DNA from: Bacillus methanolicus MGA3
GTDB lineage: Bacteria; Bacillota; Bacilli; Bacillales; Cytobacillaceae
Reading direction: 5' to 3'
Assembly (NCBI RefSeq): GCF_000724485.1
Contig: NZ_CP007739.1
Location: forward strand, 1,906,843-1,970,842
DNA length: 64,000 nt
Position numbers and translations under genes: made by a program. The notes under the pieces were generated by a model. That model was not told where the DNA came from, did not search any database, and saw only the letters and a program-made list of their open reading frames with translations. Positions 62,775 through 64,000 of this stretch are shown in pieces; within the stretch, counting starts at the first letter, position 1; the number at the start of each line of letters is the position of its first letter.

Positions 62775-63425
62775 TTACATAAACCCATTTTCTTTTAGAA
62801 GTTCGAGTGTAACCTTGCTATTCTTATCCTGCCCGTTTTTCCTTTCCATCAATGTATGGATGTATTTTGCCAGCATATCGAATTCAATATTCACCTTATC
62901 CCCCGGCTCTTTCAAACCAAGCACGGTTTCACTGTATGTGTGCGGAATTAAAGAAACTGTTATTACGTTATCTTTTATTCCAAAAATCGTTAACGATGTT
63001 CCATCAATCGCTATTGAACCTTTGAACATGGTGTATACCGTTCCTGAAGGCGGCACTTCAATATCAACATAAACGGCATTGTCCTTTTTCTCTTTACGGA
63101 GAATCGTTCCGGTTCCATCCACATGGCCCGTAACAAAATGTCCGCCAAATCGTCCATTCGCTGCCATCGCTCTTTCAAGGTTTACGCTTGAACCCCTTTT
63201 TAACTCGGCAAGGGTTGTGGAATTGTACGTTTCCGGCATGACATCAACAGAAAAAGAGGACGAAGTATAATCGGTAACGGTAAGGCAAACGCCGCTTACG
63301 GCAATACTGTCTCCAAGCTTTACATCTTCCAGGACTTTTTTGCCCTCAAGGACTAATCGCATGGCTTCCCCGCTTTGGGTGATCCTTTGCACCTTTCCAA
63401 TTTCTTCTACTATTCCTGTAAACAT
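62775..63425 (-). CDS. ribE: Riboflavin synthase alpha chain
   Basis: A 216-residue protein with two similar barrel halves, each with an MFTGIVEEIG-type opening (second half around residue 98 with FGGHFVTGHVDGTG). It forms riboflavin from two lumazine molecules. Overlaps the end of ribD by 16 bp, so translation is coupled. Confidence 0.95.
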   Translation of the reverse strand: MFTGIVEEIGKVQRITQSGEAMRLVLEGKKVLEDVKLGDSIAVSGVCLTVTDYTSSSFSVDVMPETYNSTTLAELKRGSSVNLERAMAANGRFGGHFVTGHVDGTGTILRKEKKDNAVYVDIEVPPSGTVYTMFKGSIAIDGTSLTIFGIKDNVITVSLIPHTYSETVLGLKEPGDKVNIEFDMLAKYIHTLMERKNGQDKNSKVTLELLKENGFM

Positions 63426-64000
63426 TCTTGATCACCTTCCATTTTTATCGGTTTAGCGGTTATTTTTATATCCGGGCCAATACGTTCAATAGAAGTAAAC
63501 TCCAGCTTTTCAGCATCCCGAACAAAGTCCAGTCCTTCACCGCCAATTGCCGGAATAGCATCAATGCCTCCGATTACTTTTGGAGCCACATAAAAAATCA
63601 GCTGCTGAAATGCTCTTGCTTTTATAAACGAAGCGTGCACCTTTGAACCGCCTTCTACAAGCACGGACATGATCTGCCTTTTACCAAGCACCGTTAATAG
63701 CTCGTTAATATCAATCTGGGCGGTTGACAACGGAACAACTTCTACTCCTAATTCATGGAGATTGTCAGCCTTTTGCCGATCAAATTCATTTCCGGTAATA
63801 ACTATCGTTTTCGCTGTCTTATCTTTTATCACATTAGCATCAAGCGGAATTCGCAGATGTGTATCTAAAATTATTCGAATGGGATTTTTTCCACCTCGGG
63901 GCAGTCTGGTGGTCAAAAGAGGGTTATCATTTAGGACAGTTTGAATACCAACGAGAATCGCATCGTGTTCATGGCGTAATTGGTGGACATCGCTTCTGGC
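63410..64000 (-). CDS. ribD: Riboflavin deaminase/reductase RibD, 3' part
   Basis: The C-terminal reductase domain of RibD (about 197 codons), running off the right edge; the deaminase domain lies outside. Seen: DAILVGIQTVLNDNPLLTTR, GKNPIRIILDTHLRIPLDA, VLVEGGSKVHASFIKA and a C-terminal FTSIERIGPDIKITAKPI. First visible gene of the ribD-ribE-ribBA-ribH operon; the FMN riboswitch expected ahead of it would lie beyond the window. Confidence 0.95.
   Translation of the reverse strand, partial: ARSDVHQLRHEHDAILVGIQTVLNDNPLLTTRLPRGGKNPIRIILDTHLRIPLDANVIKDKTAKTIVITGNEFDRQKADNLHELGVEVVPLSTAQIDINELLTVLGKRQIMSVLVEGGSKVHASFIKARAFQQLIFYVAPKVIGGIDAIPAIGGEGLDFVRDAEKLEFTSIERIGPDIKITAKPIKMEGDQECLQE

Overview
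The window reads as part of the chromosome of a low-GC, endospore-forming Bacillaceae bacterium (Bacillus sensu lato). Three things support this: sporulation genes (two YjcZ-type peptides, an H-type small acid-soluble spore protein, Gly/Tyr- and Gly/Phe-rich coat-like proteins, and spore-type Ku and LigD), many genes with close Bacillus subtilis relatives (ykoN/ykoP/ykoQ, yflK, yyaL, yisU/yisV, ymaF, ykvA, ydjO, ywnA, fruRKA), and classical sigma-A promoters, AGGAGG ribosome sites and Rho-independent terminators. The species cannot be fixed from sequence alone. I saw no rRNA, tRNA, CRISPR array or complete insertion sequence.

Layout. 1-5 kb: 5' part of a molybdenum hydroxylase gene, then a ykoN/ykoQ/ykoP-like group. 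5-7.1 kb: short coat-like and YjcZ-like genes. 7.2-14.6 kb: a complete seven-gene tryptophan operon (trpEGDCFBA, minus strand) behind one strong promoter and two tandem T-box leaders. 14.6-19.6 kb: a frameshifted MOSC gene, an MFS pump, a hydrolase, a very small type I toxin gene under a LexA-like box, and a DUF2935 gene. 19.7-22.3 kb: a GC-richer island (marR plus an ABC-2 exporter) flanked by a truncated copy of the 3' end of fruA. 22.4-26.1 kb: the fructose operon fruR-fruK-fruA with a cre-overlapped promoter; fruA carries a frameshift. 26.3-33.3 kb: a DoxX-family gene under an MhqR-like operator, ywnA, a yyaL gene interrupted by 44 nt, gene remnants, and the divergent yisU/yisV pair. 33.5-44.3 kb: ymaF, tatC, a PepSY protein, several decayed genes, transporters, and a SulP/ArsR operon. 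44.4-53.6 kb: DUF421, sspH, a PAS histidine kinase, cold-shock genes, glpD with a GlpP-type leader, ku, corA. 54-64 kb: DedA, YkuD, ligD, dapF, a HipA-like kinase, and the riboflavin operon ribD-ribE-ribBA-ribH, which runs off the right end.

Beyond the genes, four patterns stand out. First, a 44-nt interruption sits exactly between the Ser and Thr codons of the YyaL active-site region; it starts with UGA and a hairpin and ends on a synonymous Ser codon, so it resembles a translational-bypass gap. Second, several intergenic tandem arrays keep a period of 21 bp. Third, a dispersed palindromic repeat is built around GGGTCAGACCC. Fourth, at least four genes carry apparent single-base frame disruptions, mostly in or beside short homopolymers, which could be real decay or assembly error.
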